A stretch of 64,000 nt of DNA, from assembly GCA_002690655.1 (NCBI GenBank), contig NZFL01000011.1, positions 124,247 through 188,246 of the forward strand. The letters are read 5' to 3'. The DNA comes from Pedosphaera sp. (GTDB taxonomy: Bacteria; Verrucomicrobiota; Verrucomicrobiia; Limisphaerales; AAA164-E04). Shown here piece after piece: positions 1 through 8,639 of the stretch. How positions within the stretch are numbered: the first letter of the stretch is position 1; the number at the start of each line of letters is the position of its first letter. The notes beneath the pieces were generated by a model that worked only from the letters and a program-made list of their open reading frames with translations, ran no database searches and was not told the origin of the DNA. The position numbers were made by a program, and so were the translations under genes.

Positions 1-909
1 GCAATGATCCTTCATGAGCAGGGTTTCTTTCAACTGGATGATCCTGTCTCAAAAGTGATTCCTGCTCTCGATAAGCTTCAAGTGAAAACCAAGAAGGGAT
101 TCGTTCCGCTCAACCGCTCCATTACCTACAGAGACCTCTTGCTCCACACGTCAGGGATTGCTGGGTACGATGGATCCTTCGATCAAGAAGGGACCTGGAA
201 AGAGGTGATGGAGTTGGATCATTTAGAGGGTTTAATCGATTTACTCATTTCCAAGCCACTCGAACATCAGCCAGGGGAGCGCCATACGTATGGGCTTAGT
301 ACGGCCGTTTTAGGCCATGCGATTGAGAAACATGCGGGACAATCACTGGATGTTTTTTTCAGGGAAAGGATTTTTGAACCTCTGGACATGCACCGGACTC
401 AATTTCATTTGGCTCCCGATGATCGCCGTCAATTTCAGCCGCTTTTCGTGGATCAGGGGGGTAAGTTCAGGATTGGAACACCGAAAGAGGACGAATTGTA
501 TTACCTTCCCGGCAGTCGACTCCTTCTTGGAGGGGAAGGATTGGTAAGCACGATTGAGGATTATGGTCGGTTTTGCCAGTTATTGCTGAATGCGGGCTCG
601 ACCCAAAGGGGGCGGCAAATCATTTCACGGGAGACGTTGAATTTGATGCTAAAAGATCAGTTGGGCTCTATTTCTGGCTTTGGCGGCCGAGAATCTTCCC
701 ATGTTCTTGGTTTCGGGTTCCATGTATTGAAAAATACAGAGAAAGATCTTACGGGATCGCCCGCAGGTATCTTTGGGTGGGGAGGCTACCATACCACTCA
801 TTTCTGGGTTGATCCGGTTAACCAGATTTACGGTTTATTCATGACTCGGCGATATCCCAACCATGACGATATCGAAGCGAACATCCGACGAACGCTGTAT
901 GCTCGTTGA
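1..909 (+). CDS. Serine hydrolase of the beta-lactamase/class C family, 5' end missing
   Basis: The reading frame is open to the first base of the window, so the N-terminus lies outside. What remains (about 302 residues) matches the C-terminal three quarters of class C beta-lactamase-like esterases/peptidases. It has the stretch TYRDLLLHTSGIAGYDG that follows the SxxK serine in this family, a YGLS segment at the place of the YxN motif, and a late GWGGYHTTHFWVDP segment at the place of the H/KxG motif. The SxxK nucleophile itself would sit just upstream of base 1 and cannot be checked. These proteins are usually exported esterases or D-amino peptidases rather than true resistance enzymes, and the substrate cannot be told. 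It converges on the pseudopilin gene with a 32-base gap. Confidence 0.85.
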   Translation, partial: AMILHEQGFFQLDDPVSKVIPALDKLQVKTKKGFVPLNRSITYRDLLLHTSGIAGYDGSFDQEGTWKEVMELDHLEGLIDLLISKPLEHQPGERHTYGLSTAVLGHAIEKHAGQSLDVFFRERIFEPLDMHRTQFHLAPDDRRQFQPLFVDQGGKFRIGTPKEDELYYLPGSRLLLGGEGLVSTIEDYGRFCQLLLNAGSTQRGRQIISRETLNLMLKDQLGSISGFGGRESSHVLGFGFHVLKNTEKDLTGSPAGIFGWGGYHTTHFWVDPVNQIYGLFMTRRYPNHDDIEANIRRTLYAR

Positions 910-941
910 TACTTTTTACAAGGTCTGATCGGGGATTTTAA

Positions 942-1775
942 CTACCGCCGCCTTGTGGAGCGCTCCTGCATCCAGGCGATATCTACATTGTTCGGGGAAG
1001 GGCGATCATACGGCGTTATCTTGCCTTTCTGAAATGACTCAACCGTGCGGGCATCTGTCCATTTTTTTGTTTCTGAATGACCGTCGGCAAAAGAAAATCC
1101 ACCCGAACCATTGTGGTATGAAGCAGGTATATCTACGATGCGAAATTGTGTTGATCGGTCAGGGAAGCCTCCCATGTCTACCACAAACATGCCATCGTTG
1201 ATACTGTCCTCGCGTTCGTCCAGAAACACGATTGTTTGCGATGGGCCTGGAGCAACAAAATCCGAGTCTTTTCTGTAGATGCGCCAAGGACCTGTAGAAT
1301 CGGACCACCCCATGGCTCTGCCTTCTCCACGTCCGCCCACCCAGTTCAGCATGGACATGCTTCTTATGCGTGGCTTCACTCCCTCAGGGGTTTGAACGAC
1401 GCTTTTGTCACCCGGACATTTGAAGATCCCCTGACTACCACCCAGATAAGGCCAGAGGATACTTTTAGTGAGGTTGGATTGTGGATCCCAATTGTCACGA
1501 TTACCACGTGTGAAATCGAGCCAGCCACCTACCCATTCTGAAGGACCATGTTTGACGTACGGTAAATTCCCCTCGAAATCGTCGGTGTAGATTTTCCAGC
1601 CAAGTAAAAGCTGTTTGTGGTTGTTCAGGCAGACAATACCTTGTGCCTTTGATTTTGCTTTGGACAAGGCTGGAAGAAGCATACCCGCAAGTATCGCAAT
1701 GATCGCAATGACGACGAGTAATTCAATAAGAGTGAAGGCTTGTTTCCCAGCGTTGAGTCTTGATCGGAGGTTCAT
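942..1775 (-). CDS. Pseudopilin-like protein with prepilin leader and H-X9-DG tail
   Basis: About 277 residues. The N-terminus has a short basic leader, then [18 protein letters not shown], the class III prepilin signal (cleaved by PilD-type peptidase before F, with the +5 glutamate present) and its hydrophobic helix. Near the C-terminus is YHNGSGGFSFADGH, the H-X9-DG motif typical of the large pseudopilin-like families of Verrucomicrobia, Lentisphaerae and Planctomycetes. An upstream in-frame start at 1829 exists, but the start at 1775 puts the leader at normal length. No secretion or pilus gene is adjacent, so it is an orphan member. The role of these proteins is not established; they are presumed to be exported and assembled or anchored at the surface. 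Confidence 0.85.
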   Translation of the reverse strand: MNLRSRLNAGKQAFTLIELLVVIAIIAILAGMLLPALSKAKSKAQGIVCLNNHKQLLLGWKIYTDDFEGNLPYVKHGPSEWVGGWLDFTRGNRDNWDPQSNLTKSILWPYLGGSQGIFKCPGDKSVVQTPEGVKPRIRSMSMLNWVGGRGEGRAMGWSDSTGPWRIYRKDSDFVAPGPSQTIVFLDEREDSINDGMFVVDMGGFPDRSTQFRIVDIPASYHNGSGGFSFADGHSETKKWTDARTVESFQKGKITPYDRPSPNNVDIAWMQERSTRRR

Positions 1776-2033
1776 TTTTGCCGTTCGGTAAACTAACACA
1801 ACGATGGATGCCTTTGTGTCTGTGAACAAGTATTAAAATTGATCTATCAGTATTGCGGGTTTTTTTGCCCAATAAAACATGGATCCTTGTTCCAATGTGA
1901 TGAGATTGATGTCCAATGCTTTCACGCTCAGTTGGCTGGTTTATCGGACCAAAGCGAAGTCTGATTCTTCAAAGAATGAACTGTTTTTTCGGGGTGATCC
2001 TTGATTTGTCTTCTATTTCCAGTATTCTTTGAC

Positions 2034-2047
2034 CCTTATCGATAAGG
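2034..2047. promoter_or_regulatory. 14-bp perfect palindrome just before moeZ start
   Basis: CCTTATCGATAAGG is a perfect inverted repeat ending four bases before the moeZ start codon, so it covers the expected ribosome-binding position (the AAGG is the only Shine-Dalgarno-like element). It could be a repressor site or a small hairpin hiding the ribosome-binding site. It shares the TATC/GATAAG core of the sites ahead of metH and metK, but without the two-base spacer. The rest of 1776-2051 shows nothing else I can name. Confidence 0.4.
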
Positions 2048-2051
2048 CTAT

Positions 2052-3200
2052 ATGCAATTGAACAACGAGGAAATACGACGTTACTCCCGCCACCTGATTC
2101 TTCCGGAAGTAGGGATGGCTGGTCAGAAAAAGTTAAAGGGTTCATCGGTGCTATGTATTGGCGCGGGTGGTTTGGGGTCGCCCATTGCCATGTATCTGGC
2201 AGCTGCCGGTATTGGTAAAATAGGTATTGTCGATTTTGATCGAGTCGATTTTTCAAATCTTCAGCGTCAGATCATACATGGCACAAAGGATGTAGACAGA
2301 TCCAAAGCGGTTTCTGCTAAAGAATCGCTTGAGGAAATTAATCCAAATACAGAAGTCAATATCCACGATACTCGACTTTCGGGGGACAACGCGCTCGATA
2401 TCATCAAGGATTACGACATAGTGGTGGACGGCACTGACAATTTCCCCACTCGCTATTTAACGAATGACGCGTGCGTATTACTCAAGAAACCCAACGTTTA
2501 TGGAAGTATCTTTCGGTTTGAAGGGCAGTTAAGCGTCTTTGCCCCGCATTTGGGGGGGCCGTGCTACAGGTGCCTTTACCCTGAACCTCCACCTCCAGGA
2601 ATGGTTCCCAGCTGTGCAGAAGGGGGCGTTCTGGGAGTCTTGCCTGGCGTTATAGGGTGCTTGCAATCGACAGAAATTATTAAACTGGCATTGGATGCCG
2701 GCGATAAAATGATCGGGCGATTGATGACTTACAATGCTTTGGAAATGAAGTTTAGAGAGTTGAAACTTCGACGAGATCCCAATTGTCCTATTTGTGGAGA
2801 TAATCCAACGATCACCGAACTTATCGATTATGACCAATTCTGTGGGATCCCTGACGCACCAGAAGATCCGGGTGTGAATCCTGATGAAGTTACGGTTCAG
2901 GACATGAAGAAGGCATTGGATGATCCCTCACTGAATATCAAAGTTATCGATGTACGTGAGTTAGATGAATTTCAAATTGCAAAAGTTCGGGATGTTCCCT
3001 TGGTGCCTCTCAGCACCCTGCACGAAAAGTTTACCGAATTGGACCCGAATCAAAGTTACTACATTCACTGCAAGGCTGGCGTTCGTTCCATGAAGGCTTT
3101 ATATTTTCTCAGAGAACAAGGATTCAAGCACCTCAAGAGTGTCAGAGGCGGAATTTCTGCCTGGTCGCAGGAAATTGATCCCTCGGTACCCGGTTATTGA
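2052..3200 (+). CDS. moeZ: Adenylyltransferase/sulfurtransferase (ThiF/MoeB domain plus rhodanese)
   Basis: 382 residues. Residues 10-240 are a ThiF/MoeB E1-like domain: nucleotide-binding GAGGLGSP (38-45), the RxxxxQ-type segment NLQRQ, zinc ligands C171/C174 and C245/C248, and the cysteine of VPSC at 188 in the usual catalytic position. Residues 275-382 are a rhodanese domain with active-site C340 in HCKAGVRS. Such MoeZ/MoeBR proteins adenylate the C-terminal glycine of a small sulfur carrier (MoaD, ThiS or CysO type) and then pass sulfur to form the thiocarboxylate. No carrier gene lies beside it, so the pathway served (molybdopterin, thiamin or cysteine) is open. The next gene, nusB, starts 117 bases downstream. 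Confidence 0.93.
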   Translation: MQLNNEEIRRYSRHLILPEVGMAGQKKLKGSSVLCIGAGGLGSPIAMYLAAAGIGKIGIVDFDRVDFSNLQRQIIHGTKDVDRSKAVSAKESLEEINPNTEVNIHDTRLSGDNALDIIKDYDIVVDGTDNFPTRYLTNDACVLLKKPNVYGSIFRFEGQLSVFAPHLGGPCYRCLYPEPPPPGMVPSCAEGGVLGVLPGVIGCLQSTEIIKLALDAGDKMIGRLMTYNALEMKFRELKLRRDPNCPICGDNPTITELIDYDQFCGIPDAPEDPGVNPDEVTVQDMKKALDDPSLNIKVIDVRELDEFQIAKVRDVPLVPLSTLHEKFTELDPNQSYYIHCKAGVRSMKALYFLREQGFKHLKSVRGGISAWSQEIDPSVPGY

Positions 3201-3236
3201 TATGGAGCAGATCCTTCATTGTAAAAAGCAATCATC

Positions 3237-3260
3237 TTTTGTCGCTTTCAAGCGACAAAA
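3237..3260. promoter_or_regulatory. 24-base near-perfect palindrome between moeZ and nusB
   Basis: Two 11-base arms, TTTTGTCGCTT and AAGCGACAAAA, are separated by TC. The order of the T and A tracts is the reverse of an intrinsic terminator (T-rich side first, no T run after the stem), so an operator or an mRNA hairpin in the nusB leader is more likely than termination. Confidence 0.4.
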
Positions 3261-3317
3261 TCACCTGCTGGCTCCCGGCCTTAATGACGTGATAATCAAA
3301 ACTATTCTGCCTTTCTT

Positions 3318-3842
3318 ATGGGACTGAGACGTGAAGCACGCGAGCGAGCTGTTCAATTCCTCTTCCAATATGATTTAAATCCTGGAGAGGAAAAGGATCT
3401 TGCTGTGAACTTAAATCAGTTCTGGCATACCCACAGACTATCCGAATCAGGCTATGAGAAGGGTAATGCGACATGGGGGGGGGAAATAGAACTTTCCGAT
3501 ACAACGACTCGAGATGCGTCGATTCGAGTGTTTGCTGAAGATTTGATTCGTGGAGTGTTGGAGAAAAAGAAAGAGCTGGATCTCAAATTGCAAAAGTATC
3601 TTCGTAATTGGGATCTGACGCGGATGGCCGTTGTTGATCGCAATATCTTAAGAATGGCGATATTCGAATTGTATTATCGTGAGGACATACCTCCGGTGGT
3701 GAGTCTCAACGAAGCCATTGAAATCGCGAAACGATTTTCAACCCGGGAAAGTGGTAAATTTGTGAATGGATTACTGGACCGTATTCGTCAAGATATTCTA
3801 CGCCCTGCCAGAACACCCTTGAAAAAGAGCAATCCTTCCTGA
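3318..3842 (+). CDS. nusB: Transcription antitermination protein NusB
   Basis: 174 residues, slightly longer than the usual 135-160. The N-terminus RREARERAVQFLFQYDLNP and the C-terminal half (DRNILRMAIFELYY, PPVVSLNEAIEIAKRFS, KFVNGLLDRI) are classic NusB. It is an all-helical RNA-binding protein that with NusE/S10 binds boxA and supports antitermination in rRNA operons. The extra length lies at about residues 35-65. That stretch holds a run of nine G at 3475-3483, read as Trp-Gly-Gly in frame. The stop codon overlaps the start of the PHP gene (TGATG), so the two are translationally coupled. Confidence 0.95.
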   Translation: MGLRREARERAVQFLFQYDLNPGEEKDLAVNLNQFWHTHRLSESGYEKGNATWGGEIELSDTTTRDASIRVFAEDLIRGVLEKKKELDLKLQKYLRNWDLTRMAVVDRNILRMAIFELYYREDIPPVVSLNEAIEIAKRFSTRESGKFVNGLLDRIRQDILRPARTPLKKSNPS

Positions 3843-4696
3843 TGTCTGCCGATTTGCATCTCCATAGCACTTATTCCGATGGCACCCTCGAACCGCAAGA
3901 AATCGTGGAGCGCGCTGGTTCTATAGGGCTGAGAGCCTTGGCTTTAACAGATCACGATACGATAAACGGGTGGGGTGATATGAAACGACAATGTCAATCT
4001 GCCAACATCAGCTGGGTTCCTGGGATTGAATTGTCCACCTCGCATGCTGGACAGGAAATTCATGTGCTCGGCTACTTTCCAGATGACATCCTTTCCGTAA
4101 TTCCAGAGAAATTAGAAGCTTTTCAGGCTCGAAGAAGAAAAAGGATATGCGACATCATTATTCGATTAAGGGATGCTGGCATCAACTGGGATGTTGATCA
4201 GGTTATTGATTCCATCAACTGCCAATCTCCCGGGCGTCCTCATGTGGCAAGAGCAATGGTAAAACATGGTGTTGTCAGCAATGTGTCGAATGCTTTTCGG
4301 AAATATCTTTGCAAAGATAAACCGGGTTGGGTGCCATCGACTTATCCAAGTGCGAGCGAAATGATTAAGACCATTCATTCAGATCGTGGATTGGCTGTTC
4401 TAGCGCACCCTGGCCTTGGAGTTTCCAATGAGGTAATAACGGACCTTGCCAGCCAGGGATTGGACGGTGTGGAAGTTTACCACACCTCACACAAACCCAG
4501 CTTGGTCCGTAAATATCGTTATCTTGCAGATAAATTCAAATTGGTCGTCACTGGAGGATCAGATTGCCATGGGCATATTTCCGGCGGGATCCGTATGGGC
4601 AAGGTCGTTTTATCTAATGAGGATACCATGTGCTTTTTCAAAAGATTAGGTAAGAGTGCTTCCTTTCGACCATCGACTACCGCTGCCAGTCACTAG
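3842..4696 (+). CDS. PHP-domain metal-dependent phosphoesterase (RNase AM/TrpH-like)
   Basis: 284 residues, a complete PHP domain. The metal-binding motifs are in order: LHLHSTYSDG (4-13), LTDHDT, the glutamate of GIELST, HVLGYF, LAHPG, and GSDCHG near the C-terminus. This set matches the YciV/TrpH group, of which the E. coli member is a 5'-3' exonuclease acting on short RNAs and 5S rRNA trimming; the same fold also includes 3',5'-nucleotide bisphosphate phosphatases. It is coupled to nusB and followed 25 bases later by ftsY, so it sits in an RNA/translation housekeeping operon, which fits an RNA-processing role. Confidence 0.85.
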   Translation: MSADLHLHSTYSDGTLEPQEIVERAGSIGLRALALTDHDTINGWGDMKRQCQSANISWVPGIELSTSHAGQEIHVLGYFPDDILSVIPEKLEAFQARRRKRICDIIIRLRDAGINWDVDQVIDSINCQSPGRPHVARAMVKHGVVSNVSNAFRKYLCKDKPGWVPSTYPSASEMIKTIHSDRGLAVLAHPGLGVSNEVITDLASQGLDGVEVYHTSHKPSLVRKYRYLADKFKLVVTGGSDCHGHISGGIRMGKVVLSNEDTMCFFKRLGKSASFRPSTTAASH

Positions 4697-4721
4697 CAAT
4701 CAACTACATCACAATAAAGCA

Positions 4722-5639
4722 ATGGGATTTTTCAGTAAACTCAAGGAACGCCTTGGTAAGACTCAAAACAAACTGGTTCATGAGATCAAGCGGATCGTTT
4801 CACGTTCGGCCCGTTTGACAGCTGACAGTGCGGAAGAGTTAGAGGTGGCCTTGTTGTCTGCTGACTTTGGCATGTCCATGACAACTCAAATCATTGCAGC
4901 CACAAAAAAAGCCTATGAGACCAAAGGTAAAGGTGATTTCGATTTCATTCAGGTTGCTGCAGACGAAGTTGAAAAGGCGCTTCAAAAAGGTGACCACACC
5001 CTGCTTGATCAGGGAGACGATCTGACAGTTGTCTCGATGGTAGGCGTTAATGGCACCGGTAAAACCACCACGTGCGCCAAGCTGGCCCATCAATTGAAGG
5101 CAAAGGGACTATCTGTTGGAATGGCCGCCTGTGATACATTCAGAGCAGCTGCCATTGATCAATTGAAAGTCTGGAGCGAGCGATTGAACGTTCCTTTGAC
5201 GGCTGGCGATTATGGAGCAGATCCAGCCGCTGTGGCTCATGACGCCGTTTCTTCCGCTCTATCATGCAAAGCACATTACATGTTGATTGACACTGCCGGT
5301 CGCCTTCACACGAAGCATAACTTGATGAAGGAATTGCAAAAAGTGCATCGTGTGATGGGTAAAAGACTGGAAAATGCTCCCCACGAAACACTTCTTGTAC
5401 TTGATGCAACCACTGGTATGAATGCCTTGAATCAAGCCCGTGAGTTTAATAAAGCCGTTCCATTGACAGGACTGGTGATCACCAAACTCGATGGTACCAG
5501 CAAAGCAGGCATGGTCGTTGCCATTCAGAATGAATTAAAAATTCCAGTTAAATTTATTGGAGTAGGGGAACAGCCTGATGACTTGCAACCTTTCGTTGCA
5601 CGCGAATTTGCTCGGGCCATATTTGGTTTGGAGCAGTGA
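4722..5639 (+). CDS. ftsY: Signal recognition particle receptor FtsY
   Basis: 305 residues from the start at 4722 (MGFFSKLKERLGKTQ); an in-frame start at 4656 would lie inside the preceding gene and is rejected. It has the SRP N domain (1-95), then the GTPase G domain with P-loop GVNGTGKTT (108-116), DTFRAAA, DTAGR and TKLDGTSKAG. It docks SRP-ribosome complexes at the membrane for co-translational insertion. The acidic A domain of enterobacterial FtsY is absent, as in many phyla, so membrane binding would rely on the N-terminal amphipathic helix. It is the last gene of the nusB-PHP-ftsY run. Confidence 0.95.
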   Translation: MGFFSKLKERLGKTQNKLVHEIKRIVSRSARLTADSAEELEVALLSADFGMSMTTQIIAATKKAYETKGKGDFDFIQVAADEVEKALQKGDHTLLDQGDDLTVVSMVGVNGTGKTTTCAKLAHQLKAKGLSVGMAACDTFRAAAIDQLKVWSERLNVPLTAGDYGADPAAVAHDAVSSALSCKAHYMLIDTAGRLHTKHNLMKELQKVHRVMGKRLENAPHETLLVLDATTGMNALNQAREFNKAVPLTGLVITKLDGTSKAGMVVAIQNELKIPVKFIGVGEQPDDLQPFVAREFARAIFGLEQ

Positions 5640-6065
5640 GTTTGCTCAGGACTCTTGATCGAGCTCTTTTAGCACAATCAAACGTAAAACAGTCTCTCAT
5701 ACCAAGCCGAAGTAATCTTTTTGGTTTTGCGAGTCATCTTAACTAAATCGCTTGCCAGTATCCTGAGAATCATGAACAAGATTTCATACTGAGTCCTCGT
5801 GTTTTATAATGAACACAACCAATTCCTGTCTTTACAGAGAATAAACTATGTTGATATCAGCGGACGCATAAAAAATAGATACATGTTAAAAGCTATTGAG
5901 ATCAAAATGTATTCTTCACTTCCAATTATCCTTCGATAATTCTCAGGTTCTTTACGCCTAATCAAATGGTTCAAGGCGCTCGCGAATAAACTTGCCTCCC
6001 GCCGGACCACTCGGTTCAATGATTTATACAGCCTTTTTGTTCGATATTCCTGAAACACCATTCTA
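5640..6065. other. 426-base stretch with no convincing gene
   Basis: I see no terminator, RNA gene or repeat here. The only candidate is a minus-strand frame from 6061 down to 5846 (about 71 codons, basic in the middle, ending in a hydrophobic segment ISIAFNMYLFFM). It has no ribosome-binding site and no family I recognise, and is probably chance. The promoter of the histidine kinase gene should lie here. Confidence 0.4.
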
Positions 6066-7163
6066 ATGGCCATTAATTTAAAATTGATTCGTTTGTTTGC
6101 GGAACTGAATAGTGCGCAAATTGAACGTCTCCATGCCACATCGAGATGCAAGTTCTTTGAAAAAGATCAAATCATATTCAAAGAAGGAGACCTTGGGGAT
6201 GGAATCTATTTGATTGCAGAGGGAGCTGTGTTTGTTTCAGTGAGGATGCCGAATCTTCATTTTTGCCAACTTGCGAGACTCAATAAAGGGGATTTTTTCG
6301 GTGAGATGGCCGTCCTTGATCAAGGGCCAAGATCTGCCTCGGTGAGTGCCATTGTGAAAACCGAAGTGATGTTCATACCTAGGCAAATCATTCTGGATCT
6401 TTTTCATGAATCCTCAGTCTTTGCATTGCGCCTCTTCAATGAAACCAGTGCCCGTTTGCGTGAATTCAATCAAAAATATGTGGAAGAATCCCTGCAGGCT
6501 GAACGTCTGTCTCTTGTGGGAAGGTTTGCGAGATCAATTGTACATGACTTTAAGAATCCGCTGCATGTCATTCGACTGGCTTCGGAATTTTTAACTCAAA
6601 GCACGATTAACTCTGACATGTGCCAAATGACACATGATCGAATTGCTCAACAGGTGGATCGCTTGAGCGGTATGATCAACGAACTATTGGAATTCACCAG
6701 CGGTGACAGAGCGGAAGTTGTTTTGTCCCCATCCAATTATGGTCAATTTATTCATAACATAATTCAGGAAATGGGTGAGGAAGCATCAACACGAGGATTA
6801 CAACTTAAATTAGATTCAGATCTTCCAGACGTGGAGTTAAGCTTCGATCCAAGACGTCTCAAGCATGTCTTTCACAATCTTGTCGCCAATGCCGCGGATG
6901 CCATGCCAGACGGTGGCGTTGTGTCTTTCAAAATACGTCAATCTGGACAACATCTGGAGACGCATATCGAAGATAACGGAAAAGGAATACATCCTGACAT
7001 TGCCGGCCGACTTTTCGAGCCCTTTGCAACCTACGGTAAGAAGCAGGGTACCGGGCTGGGATTATCCATTTGTCAGAAAATCATTCAAGATCATCGAGGT
7101 GAAATCAATGCTCTTCCCAATGAAGGAAAGGGAGCATTGTTCCGCATCTCTCTTCCGATTTAA
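6066..7163 (+). CDS. Cyclic-nucleotide-binding-domain histidine kinase
   Basis: 365 residues, no membrane segment, so cytoplasmic. Residues 8-125 are a CRP/cNMP-type sensor domain with the phosphate-binding-cassette pattern FFGEMAVLDQGPRSASV (about 78-93), including the conserved Glu and Arg. After a short linker comes a HisKA domain with phospho-acceptor H160 (HDFKNPL), then an HATPase domain with NAADAMPDGG (N box), DNGKGI (G1), LFEPF (F box) and GTGLGLSI (G2). All catalytic boxes are intact. No response regulator or other signalling gene is adjacent, so it is an orphan sensor, probably reading a cyclic nucleotide. The phosphotransfer target is unknown. Confidence 0.9.
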   Translation: MAINLKLIRLFAELNSAQIERLHATSRCKFFEKDQIIFKEGDLGDGIYLIAEGAVFVSVRMPNLHFCQLARLNKGDFFGEMAVLDQGPRSASVSAIVKTEVMFIPRQIILDLFHESSVFALRLFNETSARLREFNQKYVEESLQAERLSLVGRFARSIVHDFKNPLHVIRLASEFLTQSTINSDMCQMTHDRIAQQVDRLSGMINELLEFTSGDRAEVVLSPSNYGQFIHNIIQEMGEEASTRGLQLKLDSDLPDVELSFDPRRLKHVFHNLVANAADAMPDGGVVSFKIRQSGQHLETHIEDNGKGIHPDIAGRLFEPFATYGKKQGTGLGLSICQKIIQDHRGEINALPNEGKGALFRISLPI

Positions 7164-7235
7164 AGAGGAACCGTCTGCTAAAACTAAAACGGATCATTGC
7201 TTGGACTCAACTACTCAGGGCATTGGGATTCAGGG

Positions 7236-8603
7236 TTACTTCTTCTTTTTGCCTTTACCCAGACGTTTGATTTTCAGATTGCGATAGTGAACTTCGTCAC
7301 TGTGATCCTGAAGGAGAATATGGCCTTGATGGCGATAGCCGAACCTATCCACTCTCTTGAATTTACTTTTAGACACCGCATCCTGTAATTGCTGACTACC
7401 TAATGTGTAGTTGAGTACCATGATACCGTTGAGCCAATGTTCAGCTAATTGACTCTTCACTCTCACGCGACTCTCATTAAAGGATCCTACTGGTTGCAGG
7501 ACCCGGTTATTTGCTGGGAACACATCGTAAAAAGCCGCTGTCTGCCATTTGGGGCCACGCAGTGCATCCGGGTGCTTATTGTCGTCGATGACCTGATATT
7601 CGTGGCCAATGGCGCCACCACGTTCTTCCATGATGAAGTATTTTACCCCGCTGTTGGCCGCAGGAGCGACTTTCCACTCCCATTGGAAATCAAATTGACC
7701 ATATTTTTGTTTGGTGATGATATCGCCGCCGCCTCCCTTGCTGATATGCTTGATGCAATCGTTTACAATGATCCAGCCTTTTTGCGGGAAGGTTTCCTTT
7801 TTGAAACCACGCCATTGATTTGTGTTCTTGCCATTAAACAGATTACGCCAGCCAGCCTCTCGTTGCGCTTTACTAATGGTATTGACACGCTTCCCGTCAG
7901 GTAAAATCTCCTGTTCAGGTAATTCGCGGACTTTGATGTTCTTGAACCAGACTTCGTCGTGATGGTGCTGAAAAACAATATGGCCGGTTTGTTTTTTCAT
8001 GAAATCCTGGTGGGAGGAAAATTTGCTGCTCTTCACCAGGGTATTCACTCCATAGGATTCAATGTCACAAGCCACGACTTTATCTCCGTTGAGCCAATGC
8101 TGCAGTGAATCTCCTGCAAGCACGATGCGTGACTGGTTATAATCTCCAACGGGCTTGAGTGTTTTGTTTTGTGCAGAGATAAGAGCGTAAAGCGAACCAG
8201 CAGAGGTCAATGGGTTTTTTCCGTCATTATGTGTGGAATCGTCAAGTATTTGGTATTCAGGACCAGTATGCCACGGGCTATTTTTCGATTCATCAACTCT
8301 GTACATCACTCCGCTATTTGCTCCAGGAGTTACTTTCCAATCAAAGATGAGTTCAAAGTTACGATATTTTTTCTTGGTGATAATGTCCACAACCTGGCCA
8401 TCGGCAATGGTGCGCAAAGTTCCATCCTCGATGGTCCATCCGTCCTTCGGAAAAGCATCCATTTGATATCCCCTGAAGGAGGCAATGTCTTGGCCATCAA
8501 ATAACACTTCCCATTCTCCTGCCTGAACGGGAGGTAATATGAACGCAATACCCATTAGGGCGGCGAATGTGTTCTTTATGCGACGCTTTGAAATCATGGA
8601 CAT
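7236..8603 (-). CDS. Secreted protein with two DUF1080 (3-keto-disaccharide hydrolase) domains
   Basis: 455 residues. An N-terminal signal peptide (basic start, hydrophobic core, cleavage near VQAGE) is followed by two tandem DUF1080 jelly-roll domains, about 28-235 and 255-450. Each has the signature order: LFDG/LFNGKN start, GWxIxDGxL-like strand, DIITKKKY, ANSGVMY/ANSGVKY, GPEYQILDD/GHEYQVIDD, QHWLNG/EHWLNG and a final GHIxxQxHxDEVxxxNIKxR. DUF1080 proteins are glycan-active lectin-like hydrolases that in some bacteria act on 3-keto-glycosides. Lysine-rich tail. It lies 36 bases after metH on the same strand, so it may share its transcript although the functions look unrelated. Confidence 0.88.
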   Translation of the reverse strand: MSMISKRRIKNTFAALMGIAFILPPVQAGEWEVLFDGQDIASFRGYQMDAFPKDGWTIEDGTLRTIADGQVVDIITKKKYRNFELIFDWKVTPGANSGVMYRVDESKNSPWHTGPEYQILDDSTHNDGKNPLTSAGSLYALISAQNKTLKPVGDYNQSRIVLAGDSLQHWLNGDKVVACDIESYGVNTLVKSSKFSSHQDFMKKQTGHIVFQHHHDEVWFKNIKVRELPEQEILPDGKRVNTISKAQREAGWRNLFNGKNTNQWRGFKKETFPQKGWIIVNDCIKHISKGGGGDIITKQKYGQFDFQWEWKVAPAANSGVKYFIMEERGGAIGHEYQVIDDNKHPDALRGPKWQTAAFYDVFPANNRVLQPVGSFNESRVRVKSQLAEHWLNGIMVLNYTLGSQQLQDAVSKSKFKRVDRFGYRHQGHILLQDHSDEVHYRNLKIKRLGKGKKKK

Positions 8604-8639
8604 CTTTAGGAAATAGTTCGGAATCAGGTTTCAATGCAA

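Noticed and set aside
4..909. Beta-lactamase resistance gene
   Set aside because: The family also covers esterases and peptidases; the motifs seen do not indicate an antibiotic-hydrolysing enzyme and the key N-terminal motif is outside the window.
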